Source of the DNA: a virus
Strand: one strand, 5' to 3'
IMG/VR virus record: IMGVR_UViG_3300047496_000053
Coordinates: 1-64,000 of that record
Length of the DNA stretch: 64,000 bases
In this document: in pieces, positions 46,053 to 55,556 of the stretch
Position numbering within the stretch: position 1 is the first letter of the stretch
How the letters are laid out: every line of letters begins with the position of its first letter
Position numbers and translations under genes: made by a program
The notes under the pieces: model-generated
The model's input: only the letters and a program-made list of their open reading frames with translations
Database searches by the model: none
What the model was told of the DNA's origin: nothing

Positions 46053-47491
46053 TATGTGATCGTCACGCCGATGTTCCCGTTCGATAGCGTCGGGATCTGG
46101 TTAATGTTCACCTGCACCACGTTGAGCCCCGCCACCGCAAGCGTTATCGGCTCGCTCGCGACGGTCTGCGTCTGACTCACCACCCAGGTCGAACCGCTTC
46201 CCGAAACGACGTAGGTGCCCACCAGGATGTTGCCGGTCGTGTCGAAGAGATATTGACCGATCGCTACGGCGCCAGAGAAAACCGACGTGATCGTGAGCGT
46301 GGTTCCGCTTATCGCCCCCTGGACGTAAGCCGCCGCGATGTTGGTCGAACCGATTTGGATCGATCGGATCTGCGCCCAGGTTCCGAGCGCTGCTATGCCA
46401 GCGTAGAAACGGCTCGCGAAGACTTGGGATCCGATGCGCGCGCGCGGGCCTCCGTCGTTCCCTGCAAAGGCGGTCTGGATGGCGGCTTGGATGAGAGTTG
46501 TCGCGTTCGATGGAATCCCCGAATTATTGGCGAGGCTAACCGAAAAGATAAACGGCAGCGAAGTCGGTATCTGGAATGTGACCGTGTACGACGGATATGG
46601 CGCCACGTAGCCAGAATTGGTGTCGTAGACCGTGACCGAGTGGTTCCCGGTGTAGCCGCAACCGCCGCCCTTTTTCTGCCAGATGGCGTACCCGACCGCT
46701 GTGTCGATTCCACCGGACACGCACACATAGATGCTGGCGGCAGCGATTGTCACGCCCAGGATCGTGTAGGCCGCGCCTGTCGAGTTGTCGTAGCTGTAGG
46801 CATCAATCACCCCGGGGACTTGCAGAACGTTCCCCTGGACCGCCTGGATCATCTGCAAGGCATTGAGCGCGACCGATTGCTGCCGACGAAGCTCGAAGGC
46901 ATACTGGCTTTCGACGTTGGAGCCCACGACACCGGCCGCGGTGTTGGTGATCGAATCCCATCCGGGGATGGCCTGATAGATCGCGTTGAGGTAGCCGATG
47001 GGGCAAGCGATCGGGCCTGTCGTCACGCAGGCGAAAGGGATCACCACGCTACCGTTCGAGGCGATGACAGCCGATTCCGTCGACAGGTATAGATTGCCGC
47101 CTTGATCGACCGCGATCGAGTTCACCGGGATCACCGTGCCCACTGCACCCGAGCAAGTGCAGGACTCGCACACGGTCGCCGTTGCGGGGATGCGTGTCAG
47201 GTAGTAGATCCGCCCGATCGCGTCTTGCATCCGGCCGGTGGCGAACGCCGGGTCGACGCTGTTGGCCAGTTGGCAGAATTGATCCTGCGCGGTGCCGATG
47301 ATCGCGGTCTGACTGGACGCAAGCTGGCCTTGGGGCGTCTTCAGGCTGTTCGTGTTGGTGGCGCTGAGGTTCAGGTTCCCGCCGAACGCGGCTTGGATGT
47401 CTTCGATGACACCCGCGAGAATAGCCGCCTCGGTCTGAGGAATAAAGCCGGTGGCACCGAAGGTCGGGCTTGGCACATTGGTCGTGGACAT
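46052..47491 (-). CDS. Baseplate J-like protein
   Basis: 479 residues. N-terminal TEAAILAGVIEDIQAAFGGNLNLS, then LANSVDPAFATGRMQDAIGRIYYLTR and FELRRQQSVALNALQMIQAV are hallmarks of the P2 gpJ / Mu gp47 family that forms the baseplate wedge periphery. Near residues 395-455 an insertion reads TLTITSVFSGAVAIGQYLFD...VSQTQTVASEPIT, the beta-module shared with sheath and head proteins. Confidence 0.88.
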   Translation of the reverse strand: MSTTNVPSPTFGATGFIPQTEAAILAGVIEDIQAAFGGNLNLSATNTNSLKTPQGQLASSQTAIIGTAQDQFCQLANSVDPAFATGRMQDAIGRIYYLTRIPATATVCESCTCSGAVGTVIPVNSIAVDQGGNLYLSTESAVIASNGSVVIPFACVTTGPIACPIGYLNAIYQAIPGWDSITNTAAGVVGSNVESQYAFELRRQQSVALNALQMIQAVQGNVLQVPGVIDAYSYDNSTGAAYTILGVTIAAASIYVCVSGGIDTAVGYAIWQKKGGGCGYTGNHSVTVYDTNSGYVAPYPSYTVTFQIPTSLPFIFSVSLANNSGIPSNATTLIQAAIQTAFAGNDGGPRARIGSQVFASRFYAGIAALGTWAQIRSIQIGSTNIAAAYVQGAISGTTLTITSVFSGAVAIGQYLFDTTGNILVGTYVVSGSGSTWVVSQTQTVASEPITLAVAGLNVVQVNINQIPTLSNGNIGVTIT

Positions 47492-47841
47492 TAGAAGCTC
47501 GCCGTGGCGGTTACGCCGTTATTGGTTGTAATTTGCACCTGTCCCGTCACGATTCGGCCGCTGATGCTCTGGATGAACACCTGCGCCGCAGTGACCTCTG
47601 GAACCGTGAGCGCTGCGGCAACGAACGCCGCCTTCATGATCGGGATTGATGGGGTTTGCCCAAGGATGGTGTCGAAATAATCGATGCCGATCGTGGTGTC
47701 GTAGTAGACCTCGGTGATGAAGGTGCGGATCGCGCTGGCGGCATCTTGGGCGAGCGAGTACGGATCGCTTGCCATAGCGATGTTTTGCGACGAATCGATG
47801 GTGAGGTCGTACGTCGCTGGCAGCATGAAAAGCGTGTTCAT
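47491..47841 (-). CDS. Baseplate wedge protein (gp25/gpW-like)
   Basis: 116 residues with ALAQD-type ASDPYSLAQDAASAIRTF, VYYDTTIGIDYF and a C-terminal strand region, as in Mu gp46 / T4 gp25-like proteins that nucleate the sheath. Overlaps the J-like gene by one base. Confidence 0.75.
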   Translation of the reverse strand: MNTLFMLPATYDLTIDSSQNIAMASDPYSLAQDAASAIRTFITEVYYDTTIGIDYFDTILGQTPSIPIMKAAFVAAALTVPEVTAAQVFIQSISGRIVTGQVQITTNNGVTATASF

Positions 47842-48575
47842 CCTGTCGGACCTCCGGAGGTTCCCGAGCCGGTGCTGACGCCGGTATGACGGTGGGTTTC
47901 GAGGTCAATGCTCCCGGCAGTTACGTTGCCGGTTGCCACGATGGCCCCGTTCACCTGGAGCGTCGGCGTGGTGATCGTGACACCCGTGGATGCGTTTATC
48001 GCGACTGTAGGAGCCACCAAAGTTATAGTTGGCGCCTGAAATTGAATCGCCGTCGGTGACACGATGTTGATGCCCGAACTCGAAAATTGCACGTACTGCG
48101 TCGGGGTCTTTGAGAAGACACTGAACAGATAAATTCCATCGGACATATCGTACATACGCCGACTTCCAGGATTCACATTCTTCGTCGTCCCGCTCACCAG
48201 CCCGGAAGCATTTGCAATCCCACTCGAAATGTCCCGGTCGCAAAAAACGGCAATGCCAATGTCGCCCACCGTGGGGTCCAGGATCACGGCGTTTACGCCG
48301 CCTTGAATGCGAGAGTACGGACATTGGTACAGTATCCCGTGAGGCACCGCGTTCCAATTGCCGTCCATCTGGTTGACCAGAGGAAGCACGTTGACCAGCC
48401 CGATAGGCGCCACGCCGCCAGCATTGGAGACCTTCACCACGCGCACCAGCGTCGCGCCAGCGATTGACGACAGGATCGACTTGATGTGGAACGCCGAGGC
48501 ATTGAACTCGTCGTCGAAGTCGCTCGGCGTCGCTTGCCCGCTGAACCCCGTTCCGTTATTTGGCTCAGCCATCAT
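47838..48575 (-). CDS. Baseplate spike protein (Gp138/Mu gp45-like)
   Basis: 245 residues. Residues about 25-150 contain the OB-fold pattern of Gp138_N-type spikes (VRVVKVSNAGG, VNVLPLVNQMDG, DIGIAVFCDRDIS). The following part is a regular beta-helix (INIVSPTAIQFQAPTITLVAP...) and the tip has ETHRHTG, a His-x-His metal-binding end. The spike pierces the outer membrane at tail contraction. Confidence 0.82.
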   Translation of the reverse strand: MMAEPNNGTGFSGQATPSDFDDEFNASAFHIKSILSSIAGATLVRVVKVSNAGGVAPIGLVNVLPLVNQMDGNWNAVPHGILYQCPYSRIQGGVNAVILDPTVGDIGIAVFCDRDISSGIANASGLVSGTTKNVNPGSRRMYDMSDGIYLFSVFSKTPTQYVQFSSSGINIVSPTAIQFQAPTITLVAPTVAINASTGVTITTPTLQVNGAIVATGNVTAGSIDLETHRHTGVSTGSGTSGGPTG

Positions 48576-49468
48576 TCGCCCCCGGCTTGAGCGCTCGTCA
48601 CCGTGGGATACGCACGGAAGGTCGTGAACCACCGGCCCCCGGGCGTGCGGCTATCAAGCTGATGCGAAATATGGTAGGAGAGCAAATTGCCGGTCGCAAA
48701 GCGCAAACTACTTTGCACGTTCACTCGTCCACCGCAAAGGATGTTCGGGTTGAAGAGCGTCTTCACCTGCGCACCGATCCCGATATTGCTCGGGTATCCG
48801 ACCATTCCGGTCTCGGGAGAAATGGTCGGCACTGGTTTGATTCTGTAGCCATCGCGCGCCCACAGAGCGAGCGTACCGTTTTCAATCGTCCAGTTGAACC
48901 CACCGGCTTCCGCGCAGCGCATCATCTGGTCGCGCCGCGAACCCGGGAAGTACGGGGTCTGGAAGACGGTCGCTACCGTGTTTGCTTCGAGCACCAGCGG
49001 CTCCGGGGTAAGCGATGCGAGAGCGCCCATGATCTGCGGTGCGCTCGCCGATCCGGGGTAGCTGGTAGGCTCGATCGACTGGACAGCCTGGAAAGATCCG
49101 ACCGCGCTATTGACTTCGAGCACCGAGTCGGGCGACGAGTTCATATCGATCGACGACGAAAGGGTAGTGTTCCCTTGGAACACCCGCGTCATTCCGGACT
49201 CAGAATCCCCCGCATTGATGGTCAGTTGGTTGTATACCACCTTGGGGACACCACCGACCACGGGAACGATAGAGCACAGATCATTGAGCAACGAAAGAGT
49301 GAGGCCGTGCACGCGCAGGTGCGCGCGACCCATCCCGGGGCCGACGACGCTCGTTATCTGGCACTGGATGCGCAACCCCTTGAGGGTCACTGTGTTCGTG
49401 CCAGAATCAGCGAAAGTGCCGCTGCCGAGCGTGAAGACAAGCTCTATTTCCCGCTGGATGAAGCTCAT
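48572..49468 (-). CDS. Baseplate hub protein
   Basis: 298 residues. N-terminal FIQREIELVFTLGSGTF, then HLRVHGLTLSLLNDLCSI and GFNWTIENGTLALWARDGYRI, in the position and style of Mu gp44 / T4 gp27-like hubs. It overlaps the spike gene, with which it would assemble. Confidence 0.72.
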   Translation of the reverse strand: MSFIQREIELVFTLGSGTFADSGTNTVTLKGLRIQCQITSVVGPGMGRAHLRVHGLTLSLLNDLCSIVPVVGGVPKVVYNQLTINAGDSESGMTRVFQGNTTLSSSIDMNSSPDSVLEVNSAVGSFQAVQSIEPTSYPGSASAPQIMGALASLTPEPLVLEANTVATVFQTPYFPGSRRDQMMRCAEAGGFNWTIENGTLALWARDGYRIKPVPTISPETGMVGYPSNIGIGAQVKTLFNPNILCGGRVNVQSSLRFATGNLLSYHISHQLDSRTPGGRWFTTFRAYPTVTSAQAGGE

Positions 49469-49779
49469 CCGTAGCCACCCAGGTCAGAGGTTTCGAGGTA
49501 GCAAAAAAGGAACCGAGTGCCGAGACCCGGGCTCGAAGGGTCGCTTGTGCCTTGCGTGTCCTGGAAGCACAGATCACCGACGAAACCGAGATAGGTGTTG
49601 CGCACGATCTTGTTGAGGTTTTGGCAGATGACGCCGCCAATGATGAGCACATTGTCGACGTACAGGTCGCAATAGAAACCATTGGCCGTGGTCTGGTACA
49701 GGTTGATCGTGCAAGCCTGCGAGGCCAGCGTCACGCTCAATTTCTGACTGTACTGGTCGGCGATGGGGATGATCTGCAT
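49465..49779 (-). CDS. Small baseplate/hub-associated protein
   Basis: 104 residues. CTINLYQTTANGFYCDLYVD then NTYLGFVGDLCFQDTQGTSDP and GLGTRFLFCYLE, a conserved pattern in baseplate clusters of similar myophages (DUF6983-like). Exact role unknown. Confidence 0.65.
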   Translation of the reverse strand: MQIIPIADQYSQKLSVTLASQACTINLYQTTANGFYCDLYVDNVLIIGGVICQNLNKIVRNTYLGFVGDLCFQDTQGTSDPSSPGLGTRFLFCYLETSDLGGYG

Positions 49780-50396
49780 TATGGCAATGACAAGACGCTT
49801 GCGATCGCGGCCTGCTCCCCCGTGGTGGGCGTTTGCGTGAGTACGCTCCCGGTCTGGAAGGCGCTCGCGCCGCTCGGCGCCGCAGTGTTGGAAAACGAAG
49901 AGGTCGCTGTCACGCGGATCTGCACGAATCGGATGTCGACCGCAAGCAACGTGAGGCCATTATCGGCAGTGCGCCGGTACTCGTAATGGCTGATGTTCAT
50001 GCTCGGATACGAGACCTCGGGGGTCAGGATGGTGAGCAAAAATAGCGAATCGGCAGCGTCGGCGATGTCAGAGAGAAATTGCTGACGGTCCGAGTTCGAG
50101 CCACCCTTTACCACGCGCAGGCGAATATCGAATGGCGTGTCGACCTTGTTGTATGACTGGAATGCACCTTCTTCCATGGGGAAGTCGGCAATGTTCCAAT
50201 CCTGCCGGTACTCGATGCTTATCACGCTGTCGGGCACGATGATCGGCTTGTTATTGAGCAAAATAGCCCACTGCGTCGCGTTGCCGAAAATCGCGTTGGT
50301 GATGTTGGTCGCATCCGACGAGAGAAGGCTGACCGTGTTGGTGATCGGCGCGATGTTGTTCAACAGCGGCGGGATGCCAGTGTAGGAAAGGCTCAT
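49779..50396 (-). CDS. Tail/baseplate protein following the tape measure
   Basis: 205 residues. QWAILLNNKPIIVPDSVISIEYRQDWNIADFPMEEGAFQSYNKV is a motif of distal-tail-like proteins that follow the tape measure in related myophages; TPFDIRLRVVKGG and VDIRFVQIRVTAT complete a beta-rich fold. Overlaps both neighbours. Confidence 0.65.
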   Translation of the reverse strand: MSLSYTGIPPLLNNIAPITNTVSLLSSDATNITNAIFGNATQWAILLNNKPIIVPDSVISIEYRQDWNIADFPMEEGAFQSYNKVDTPFDIRLRVVKGGSNSDRQQFLSDIADAADSLFLLTILTPEVSYPSMNISHYEYRRTADNGLTLLAVDIRFVQIRVTATSSFSNTAAPSGASAFQTGSVLTQTPTTGEQAAIASVLSLP

Positions 50397-51808
50397 CAGT
50401 TAGGCCCTTTCACGGCTTGCACGGTCTGCATGACGCTCTTTCCGATCACCTGTCCAGTGTGCAGCGGGTCGTAACCGGCTGGCGCAACCACGTCGACGTT
50501 CAGGCTGTCTATGTGGATGATGCGTTCGCCGCGCGCGGTCGCGTGGTAGTCCTTGCTGTCCGGTGTCTGTGCAAATTGCTTGAACACGCTGGCAAAATCG
50601 CTCGCGCTCAGGTGCGTGGAGGCGTCGAACAGATGGCCGGTCGCGATGTCGCGGGATCCGGTCTCCGCGTTCACGCCGGGCAGCGCCGCCAGCGCGGCGG
50701 CTCCCGCGGCGATCACGCCGAACGGTACGGCCAGCGCCCCGGCCGCGGCCAGCAGTGCCGGGCTCGTGAGCGCCAGCACGATATTGGAGAGCGCGCCCGC
50801 CACCTGGACCGCCTTGAATCCGATAAAGGCCACGCCAAGAAGTTCTATCGCGTTCTTGAGCCCGCCGACGGCCTTTACCCCTTGACCCATCACGTCGAAT
50901 ATCAATTTTAGATCCGCGCCGAAGCCTTTCCAGTCGAAATCACCGATGTCCTTGGCGATTCCGGCGATCGCTTCGCCCAGGTCGTGAATGTGATTTCCGG
51001 TCAGCGCCCACCGCTCGAAGCGTTCGGCCAGGGTGAGCACCACGGGGGCGATCGTGAAGACCAGATCGCGGCCCATAGCGCGCAGCGGGGTCATCATGTG
51101 ATTCCAGCGCTGTTCTAGCGCCTGCGCGGCTTTGGCGCTCTTCTCCGTGGCCACCCCGAGCTTGTATTGCAGCGCCACGCTATCGTCGACGGCTTTACCG
51201 TACCCGAGCATGGTCGACACGTTCGGCGAGAAGCCGATGGCGCCGCCCGCGCTTTGCTGGTTGCCGACGCTCAAGCTAGAGAAGAATCGGCGCATCATTT
51301 CCATCTGCGCCACCACGTTGCCGCTCTTGGCCTGGAATGCGTTCAGGTCAAAGCCAAGTTGCAACAGCCGATCCTCACCAGAGAATTCCCCGGTCAGGGC
51401 CAGTTCTTGATTGATTTTCTGGAGCGCGCGGAACGCCGCATCCATTTCACCGGCTGTCGCTCCAAAATCCTTCGCGGCTTGTTCCCATGCCGAAATTTGC
51501 TCGGTGCCAACGCCTAGAGAATGGGCGAAGCGGCCAATGGCGGCATCGGTTCCGATGATGTCTTCGGTGAAACCCTTGACGGCCTCGAAACCGATGAACG
51601 CCGCGGCAAGGCTCAAGACCTCATTGCGGATCGACCGAAAACTGGCAACAGCCTTTTTCGCATCCTCGTCGAATTGCTTTTGCGTCTTCGTCGCAGACTT
51701 GCGGATCTTTTCTTGACCCTCTTCAATCCCCTGTTGGCCTTTTTTGTATTCCTTTGGGTCGAGGCCAATGGTGATTAGAAATCGGTCGATGATTGTTGCC
51801 AAGATCAA
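50396..51808 (-). CDS. Tape measure protein
   Basis: 470 residues from TTG 51808 (another TTG at 51802 is possible and is better spaced from AAGGGG). Coiled-coil start (YKKGQQGIEEGQEKIRKSATKTQ), helical middle (FAHSLGVGTEQISAWEQAAKDFGATAGEMD) and hydrophobic segments (FIGFKAVQVAGALSNIVLALT; ALAVPFGVIAAGAAALAALP). It sets tail length and is short for the family, predicting a fairly short tail. Start overlaps the stop of the frameshifted chaperone. Confidence 0.82.
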   Translation of the reverse strand: MILATIIDRFLITIGLDPKEYKKGQQGIEEGQEKIRKSATKTQKQFDEDAKKAVASFRSIRNEVLSLAAAFIGFEAVKGFTEDIIGTDAAIGRFAHSLGVGTEQISAWEQAAKDFGATAGEMDAAFRALQKINQELALTGEFSGEDRLLQLGFDLNAFQAKSGNVVAQMEMMRRFFSSLSVGNQQSAGGAIGFSPNVSTMLGYGKAVDDSVALQYKLGVATEKSAKAAQALEQRWNHMMTPLRAMGRDLVFTIAPVVLTLAERFERWALTGNHIHDLGEAIAGIAKDIGDFDWKGFGADLKLIFDVMGQGVKAVGGLKNAIELLGVAFIGFKAVQVAGALSNIVLALTSPALLAAAGALAVPFGVIAAGAAALAALPGVNAETGSRDIATGHLFDASTHLSASDFASVFKQFAQTPDSKDYHATARGERIIHIDSLNVDVVAPAGYDPLHTGQVIGKSVMQTVQAVKGPN

Positions 51809-52403
51809 TCCCCTTTGCTTGCAACGCCGCGATTGTACGAATCGACCATGTGGATTTCGAGAAGATCGTAGAGGTCTTCAACCCCGTAGATCGTCTGAAG
51901 ATCGGCCAGCGTCGCGAGCTTTGAGCCGACCACCGTGCCGACAGTCCGCGGCACGTTGGCATATTCGGCGTACGACTTGCCGTCGCCCGTGAACCTTATT
52001 CTTGGGCGGCGGCGGGTGAAAAAAAACCAGTGTGCAGGGCGAGGATTTCTTTGCGCAAGGTCAGGCGCGTTTTGACTTCCTCGATGTCGGTGTCGACAAG
52101 GCCGCGAGCCACCTTGGGCTTGCTCTTATCCGGGACCACCTGCACACACTCAAACATTTCGTCCATGAGTGGCTTGGCCAATTCCCATGTCACCCCTGCC
52201 ATGGCCTTGATACCGAACTGAGCGATGCCCGCCATACCGGCTTGGCCAATTTCTTCGGGAATGTCGATGCCCGAACTGGCCATCGCGAGAAAGGCGCGGA
52301 TCGCCCACGCCTCGGCCTGCGCCGCTGGCATTTCGGTCAAGCGGAAAATCTTCCCCGTGTCACGGCCTTCAGCCGCGATCGTTACGTCTTTTGTCTTGCG
52401 CAT
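51805..52403 (-). CDS. Tail assembly chaperone, -1 frameshift product
   Basis: The chaperone frame reaches GG-T-TTT-TTT-TCA with eight T at 52019-52026. A -1 slip there opens a second frame to a TGA at 51805-51807, adding FTRRRPRIRFTGDGKSYAEY... ending VDSYNRGVASKGD to the first 128 or so residues. The extra part has normal coding character (TLADLQTIYGVEDLYDLLEIH), lies between chaperone and tape measure, and lacks its own start with a ribosome site. This matches the gpG/gpGT arrangement conserved in long-tailed phages. Confidence 0.8.
51996..52403 (-). CDS. Tail assembly chaperone (unshifted form)
   Basis: 135 residues. IFRLTEMPAAQAEAWAIRAFLAMASSG and FECVQVVPDKSKPKVARGLVDTDIEEVKTRLTLRKEILALH resemble the gpG-like chaperones between tail tube and tape measure. 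It ends SPAAAQE just after the slippery T8. Confidence 0.78.
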   Translation of the reverse strand: MRKTKDVTIAAEGRDTGKIFRLTEMPAAQAEAWAIRAFLAMASSGIDIPEEIGQAGMAGIAQFGIKAMAGVTWELAKPLMDEMFECVQVVPDKSKPKVARGLVDTDIEEVKTRLTLRKEILALHTGFFSPAAAQE

Positions 52404-52418
52404 TTCAACCCTCGAAGG

Positions 52419-52853
52419 TTAGATCGGCGCCACCACGATCGATTGCCAAGTGATTTCGAACTTGCGTGCCTGCAAGAGCTTCTTCACGTCGGACATGGGC
52501 TTGTAGCTCGTGAGTATGCCTTTGGTCAGCACATAGGAACGCGACACGGCGGGCAGGTGGATGACGCCGTTTGCGTAATAAAGCTCGTTGATGCCGTCTT
52601 GCGCAGCGAACCACGCATCGAACAGTAGGTTCGACAGGCTGTCACCCTGGAGGGTGATTTCCTGGACCACCGGAACGTAGACATAGCCACCCGAGAGGTT
52701 GCCATCGACGCCGGTCATGATTTCGGCCGTCTTCAGGTCGGCGATCTGCGTCACGTCGTCGGCGGCGAAGCCTTGAAGGTTTTGCGGGACGGTGTAGAGG
52801 TTCGTGATCCCGATGGCAATCGACGAATTTGCGCCTGTCAGAGTGTTGGCCAT
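52419..52853 (-). CDS. Tail tube protein
   Basis: 144 residues. MANTLTGANSSIAIGITN, VDGNLSGGYVYVPVVQEITLQGDS and YVLTKGILTSYKPM match the pattern of tube proteins next to DUF3383 sheaths. Its position between sheath and chaperones supports the call. One base separates it from the sheath stop. Confidence 0.78.
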   Translation of the reverse strand: MANTLTGANSSIAIGITNLYTVPQNLQGFAADDVTQIADLKTAEIMTGVDGNLSGGYVYVPVVQEITLQGDSLSNLLFDAWFAAQDGINELYYANGVIHLPAVSRSYVLTKGILTSYKPMSDVKKLLQARKFEITWQSIVVAPI

Positions 52854-54590
52854 TTACATTACCTCGATCGAAGCCAGGGTGATTTGCTGAACCGATCCGG
52901 CGTCCGTGTAGAAGAACGTCATCGGTGGGGACGTGCGCGCGGCGCGCGCGGGAGCCTGCGCCGGAAGGATCTGGAGATACCAGCCTTGCGACGAAAGAAC
53001 GCTGTCGATCGGTGTACCGGCCGCTGCGTTGACCTCGGCGATCTGTAGCGGCGAGAGCGCGACGCCCGCTTGGAAAGCGCCGAAGTTCAGGCCCGCATTG
53101 ATCGGGCCAGCGCAGGCGGCGCGGATGAGCGCGTAGCCGGGCGTTGCATAAGGCACACTGCCGACGTTGGTGAGCAATGTCATCAGCGACACCTGGAAGC
53201 TCGCGTTGAGCCAGATTTGGTTCACGTACGCATCGAGCCACTTGAAAATGCCAGACACCGATCCGTTGTAGAAGAACGTGAAATTCTGGTTCGCCGTGGC
53301 ATACGCGCCATAGAAGTTGTACCCATTGGCCAGCAAGTTCGCGCCGACGGTGGCGTTGGTCACGCCCGGCGCCAGCCCGGAGGCCGACTTGAAGGCGAAG
53401 GTCACCCGACCGTTGAGCGCGGTGAAGTTCACCGAGGCGATCGCGCCGCAGATGAATGCCGCCTTTTCGATGCCGTCGCTCGGGTCGTAAATCAGGCAGG
53501 TGCCCGAGGTATTGGCTTGCGACAGCAGGTAGCCCAAGCACGTCGTCGATTGCGTCGAAAGCGTGGGGGTGATGTCCGTGTCCCAACAGATGTACGCGAA
53601 CTCGTTGTTTTGCGTGCCGTTCCAGGTCGCGAATGCGAGCTTGATCGTGTTGCCCACGCCGCCGTCCGGATCGAACATCGTCATGAACGATGCGAAGTTC
53701 GTGGTGAGCGCGGTGACACCGGCCATGAAGGTCGCGGGGGTCGTGGGCGCCGCGCCTTGGGACAGCACCGCGCCGGTCGCGCTGGTCAGAAACAGGCTCG
53801 CGGCCAGTGTGCCAGTGCAATAAGCCACGGTCGACACAATGCCCGTGACACCGGACGTGATGACGAAGCCGCCAGAAACACTGTCGTAGGTGACGGTCAC
53901 ATTGGCCGAAGTGCCCGTGATGGCCTCGGCGCTCACCGTCTGCGAAATGTTGATCGAATACGTGCCCGCGCCGCCGACGGTGCCGGTCAACTGCCCGGTT
54001 ATTACGGTGTTGGCGGTCACGCCAGAGCCGCTGAGCACCATGCCAGTGTAGAACGTGCCGGTGATGGTTCCGGCAGCGGTGAAGACCAGACTCGCAATAG
54101 TGCCGCTTGAAGCGGTGGCCGACACCGGGTTCGAGTTCAGGCCCGAGGCAATCAGCGTGGCGGCGGCGGAAAAGCTCGTTGCCGAAGCGAGGTTGAGGGA
54201 AGCGTCAAGCCGAGGCATCCCGTCGACTGTCATGTTCAGCGAGCCGGTGAGCGCCTGAAGCTGCGTGAGGGTAAGAGCGGAGACCGCCCCGCCGCGCAGG
54301 TAAGCGGAGACCGGCGTGGTGCCGTTGTACTGTGCGAACAAGAGTGCGCCGGGCTTTGCGGTCGAATTGAGGTAGCCGTTGAAGTAGTCCAGCGCCACCG
54401 TGTATTCGTAGGCCGATGTGCCGAAATACTGCCCCACGGACAGCGCGGTCGGGAAAGATGGCACGGTGCCGATGGGGACGCGGGTGTTTTGAGTCAGCAC
54501 CAGCCCGACCATCGCAAGCGCGTTGCCACCCGCGCTGATTACGCCAGGATTGACTTGTACGATCTGGCTGGCGGGGATCGTGTTTTGCAT
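52854..54590 (-). CDS. Tail sheath protein (DUF3383)
   Basis: 578 residues. VNPGVISAGGNALAMVGLVLTQN and SVGQYFGTSAYEYTVALDYFNGY at the start and a C-terminal third with FKWLDAYVNQIWLNASFQVSLMTLL match DUF3383 sheaths, which contract to drive the tube. Residues about 160-230 hold an inserted beta-module (GMVLSGSGVTANTVITGQLTG then GTYSINISQTVSAEAIT) also seen in head decoration and baseplate proteins; it is not usual for the sheath core and should project from its surface. Confidence 0.85.
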   Translation of the reverse strand: MQNTIPASQIVQVNPGVISAGGNALAMVGLVLTQNTRVPIGTVPSFPTALSVGQYFGTSAYEYTVALDYFNGYLNSTAKPGALLFAQYNGTTPVSAYLRGGAVSALTLTQLQALTGSLNMTVDGMPRLDASLNLASATSFSAAATLIASGLNSNPVSATASSGTIASLVFTAAGTITGTFYTGMVLSGSGVTANTVITGQLTGTVGGAGTYSINISQTVSAEAITGTSANVTVTYDSVSGGFVITSGVTGIVSTVAYCTGTLAASLFLTSATGAVLSQGAAPTTPATFMAGVTALTTNFASFMTMFDPDGGVGNTIKLAFATWNGTQNNEFAYICWDTDITPTLSTQSTTCLGYLLSQANTSGTCLIYDPSDGIEKAAFICGAIASVNFTALNGRVTFAFKSASGLAPGVTNATVGANLLANGYNFYGAYATANQNFTFFYNGSVSGIFKWLDAYVNQIWLNASFQVSLMTLLTNVGSVPYATPGYALIRAACAGPINAGLNFGAFQAGVALSPLQIAEVNAAAGTPIDSVLSSQGWYLQILPAQAPARAARTSPPMTFFYTDAGSVQQITLASIEVM

Positions 54591-54603
54591 TTTTTACTCC
54601 GGA

Positions 54604-55161
54604 TTAAGTCGGGGGGTAATAGACATCGATGTTCTTCAGGTTCACTTCGAGCGAGGCGGCGAAATCCTGCGGAACCTGGATGATCGGATTGCACTGGAGC
54701 ACCGCGTCAATCGACCAGCGCTGTTCGATCTGTTGTTCGCCATTGTCAAAAGGCAGTTGGTTCGGCTCCCCCGTATAGAGCGGAGTCACATCAAAGCCGC
54801 TGGTCTGAAACTGGTCGACGCCCCATTCACTGCGAAAGAGCGTCACGATCACTTGGGCATTCTCTGCGCTGGATGGGCCGTGCACGTCGAGTTGGATCGT
54901 GACCTTCATGGGGGTCAGTATGTTGTTCACGCCCGGCTGGACCGGCGTCAAGAGCGCGCCGTCGACGAAGCCGTTCACGTTGGTTTCAAGGCGCTCGCGC
55001 AAGAGTGGCGTCATCACCACGAAGTTCGAGCCGATGGGCTCGGGCACGCGGTTCACCTGCGCCTTGACCACGGCGGTCTCAGGCGGAAGGATGGCGAGAA
55101 GAAAGCTCCGGAGCGCCGCGAAGGTCTGGAAATCGGTTAGGCTGACGGTGGGTTGAGGCAT
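54604..55161 (-). CDS. Tail terminator/neck-like protein
   Basis: 185 residues from ATG 55161, which overlaps the previous stop. LRSFLLAILPPETAVVKAQVNRVPEP, then VVMTPLLRERLETN and ITIQ-like KVTIQLDVHGPSSAENAQVIVTLFRSEWG, the pattern of LIC12616-type head-tail proteins found just before the sheath gene. Role as neck or tail completion protein inferred. Confidence 0.62.
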   Translation of the reverse strand: MPQPTVSLTDFQTFAALRSFLLAILPPETAVVKAQVNRVPEPIGSNFVVMTPLLRERLETNVNGFVDGALLTPVQPGVNNILTPMKVTIQLDVHGPSSAENAQVIVTLFRSEWGVDQFQTSGFDVTPLYTGEPNQLPFDNGEQQIEQRWSIDAVLQCNPIIQVPQDFAASLEVNLKNIDVYYPPT

Positions 55162-55556
55162 CACGGCCCCCACTGCACGTCGTTCTGGAGCACCACGGCG
55201 ACCTTCGTCCACCCGGCCGTGCGGTTCCAGTTTTCCAAGACCAGCGCCACCAGCCAGATAGAGCCGTCCGGGAGCTTGAAGAGGTCGCCCCCGCGCGCGT
55301 CCGGGCGGCTGACGCCCTCGATGTTCCCGTTCACGTAGAAGGCTTGCTTGACGCCGCCCATGTTCAGGCCGTTCACCTGCACCAGATCCTTGAAGGACAG
55401 GGCTTGGCACTGTATGTCGACGCCTTCGGCGTAGGCGTAGCGCGGCTTGCGCGTGCCGTCGGCGAATGTCTCTTCTCCGTTGGACTGGCGCCAGCTACCG
55501 CGCAGGCTCGGGTTCACCGCCGAAATGTATGGGGCGACGATCGACTGGAGGTTCAC
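55161..55556 (-). CDS. Neck-region protein, unknown
   Basis: 131 residues from GTG 55556, overlapping the previous TGA. Contains YISAVNPSLRGSWRQSNG, GVDIQCQALSFKDLVQVNGLN and LPDGSIWLVALVLENWNRTAGWTKV. Seen in this position in related gene clusters; function unknown. Confidence 0.6.
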   Translation of the reverse strand: MNLQSIVAPYISAVNPSLRGSWRQSNGEETFADGTRKPRYAYAEGVDIQCQALSFKDLVQVNGLNMGGVKQAFYVNGNIEGVSRPDARGGDLFKLPDGSIWLVALVLENWNRTAGWTKVAVVLQNDVQWGP

